Below, piece after piece: positions 23,293 to 23,996 of a DNA stretch of 23,996 nt (the stretch's first letter is position 1; every line of letters starts with the position of its first letter). A program made the position numbers and the translations under genes. Origin of the DNA: Bacteroidota bacterium. Its GTDB lineage: Bacteria; Bacteroidota; Bacteroidia; Bacteroidales; B39-G9. Below the pieces are notes generated by a model. It worked only from the letters and a program-made list of their open reading frames with translations, was not told where the DNA came from and searched no databases. The stretch is from NCBI GenBank assembly GCA_030592465.1, contig JAUVJB010000012.1, positions 1 through 23,996 on the forward strand, written 5' to 3'.

Positions 23293-23553
23293 ATGAAAAA
23301 AGTAATTAAAAAAGAAATTAAGAAAGTTGATTTTGCACTTGGTAAAGAAAATTATCGTTTATTATTAATTGGTGTTATAATAATTATTATTGGTTTTATT
23401 TTAATGACCGGTGGCGCAGTTAACGATCCAAATAAATTTAATCCCGAAGTGTTTAGCTTCCGCCGAATAACATTAGCTCCTATTGTTGTGTTGTTTGGTT
23501 TTATTTTTGAAATTTGGGCTATTATGAAAAAACCTAAAGATGACGAGGAATGA
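23293..23553 (+). CDS. DUF3098 family two-TM membrane protein
   Basis: The 86-residue protein has the DUF3098 pattern: DFALGKENYRLLLIGVIIIIIGFILM (first helix), GGAVNDPNKFNPEVFSFRRITLAPIVVLFGF (link and second helix), and a short acidic tail. Function is unknown. In Bacteroidota it usually follows ftsX and precedes uppP. Here it follows ftsX but has its own strong promoter, and no uppP is found in the remaining 443 nt. Confidence 0.92.
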   Translation: MKKVIKKEIKKVDFALGKENYRLLLIGVIIIIIGFILMTGGAVNDPNKFNPEVFSFRRITLAPIVVLFGFIFEIWAIMKKPKDDEE

Positions 23554-23572
23554 TAATTGTACCCATTCACAG

Positions 23573-23588
23573 TTCGCCGGCTGGCGGA
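23573..23588. repeat. 16-bp REP-like palindrome copy
   Basis: TTCGCCGGCTGGCGGA matches the family; two pairs become G-T, which would still pair as G-U in RNA. It starts 20 nt past the DUF3098 stop and is flanked by ATTCA/TGAAT. Confidence 0.6.
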
Positions 23589-23595
23589 TAGCTGA

Positions 23596-23617
23596 ATTGT
23601 TAAATTGCTAAATTGTT
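23596..23617 (+). repeat. 22-bp direct repeat, copy 2
   Basis: Exact match to 10081-10102, lying directly after the palindrome at 23573. Confidence 0.6.
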
Positions 23618-23627
23618 TCCCGAACCA

Positions 23628-23996
23628 TCAGCGATTTTCTATGTATTATAAATTATATTAAAGGCTTATTTAAACACCTAATAAACAATACATTATAGCT
23701 TTAAACACTAATATTAAATATGGCGGTTTGTTGTTAATGATTAAATAAGGTAATAAGGTTAAACTTACTCAACATTAATTATCCTACTAAGGTTAAAAAT
23801 TTGGAAATAAGGTTTTTAAAATGAAACCTTATCTTAAGTATATTAACCTTAGTAGTAATTGTGAATGTATTACAAAAAACCTTATTACCTTATTATTCCG
23901 CCACATATTATTATAGTTTTTACATAATTAAAATACAGTATATCAATAAAATAGAAAATATTATCATAAATTAATTTATAGATAGAAAATCGCTGA
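23628..23996. mobile_element. 369-bp nested foldback (MITE-like) element
   Basis: Perfect inverted ends TCAGCGATTTTCTAT (23628-23642) and ATAGAAAATCGCTGA (23982-23996) enclose further nested inverted pairs. These are TGGCGG (23721-23726/23898-23903), AATAAGGTAATAAGGTT (23744-23760/23878-23894), TACTAAGGTTAA (23785-23796/23843-23854) and ATAAGGTTT (23807-23815/23824-23832). All centre near 23812-23820. The repeated core AAGGT occurs four times on each arm. There is no open frame. It looks like a non-autonomous foldback element; the right flank is outside the window, so a target duplication cannot be tested. Confidence 0.7.

Larger units (their letters stand above)
23554..23996. other. Gene-free right end made of repeats
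   Basis: It holds a REP-like palindrome, the second copy of the 22-bp repeat and a 369-bp foldback element; no coding sequence was seen. Confidence 0.7.

Overview
This is an AT-rich chromosomal window from a member of the Bacteroidota, most likely class Bacteroidia. The evidence is: promoters of the TAnnTTTG type with TTG or TTTG about 20 nt upstream; almost no Shine-Dalgarno sequences; a protein with a type IX secretion (T9SS) sorting domain beside a PorV/PorQ-type barrel; a TonB receptor with an N-terminal carboxypeptidase-regulatory-like domain; lipoproteins with Cys-Lys/Ala start of the mature chain; and the pair ftsX-DUF3098, which is typical of this phylum. No phage, CRISPR, rRNA or tRNA was seen. 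All protein calls were made by reading motifs; no search was run.

Layout. 107-1935 (minus): a zinc-ribbon membrane protein overlapping, by ATGA, a cytosine/aminofutalosine-deaminase-type amidohydrolase. 1936-2211: an intergenic stretch holding a compact MITE-like element. 2212-3855 (minus): a lipoprotein and lgt, the prolipoprotein diacylglyceryl transferase. 3922-4086: a remnant of a lipoprotein gene start. 4123-4980 (plus): an SGNH-like lipoprotein with its own terminator. 5139-7657 (plus): a tight three-gene operon of a small lipoprotein, a VanZ-type membrane protein fused to an Mth938-like domain, and a membrane-anchored TPR protein. 8041-8641 (plus): rplU-rpmA with a clear promoter and terminator, followed by serS and ruvC. 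11100-11986 (minus): greA and a HIT protein. 12406-21473 (minus): an outer-membrane operon of a TonB receptor, a 1406-residue T9SS-exported protein and a PorV-like barrel. 21594-21983 (minus): a small membrane protein. 22308-23553 (plus): ftsX and a DUF3098 gene with its own promoter.

How the parts may work together. Lgt lipidates the several lipoproteins encoded here. The TonB receptor, T9SS cargo and PorV-like protein form a likely cell-surface unit. The VanZ-Mth938/TPR/lipoprotein operon is the best candidate for an undescribed envelope system.

The intergenic DNA is unusually structured. It holds a family of 16-bp palindromes with covarying positions, two segments bounded by 17-bp inverted repeats that carry such a palindrome, a decamer tandem array, an 82-bp element with perfect 14-bp inverted ends and an 8-bp target duplication, and a 369-bp nested foldback whose right end coincides with the last base of the window. 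Both window ends therefore look repetitive, so the window may be a whole contig broken at repeats.
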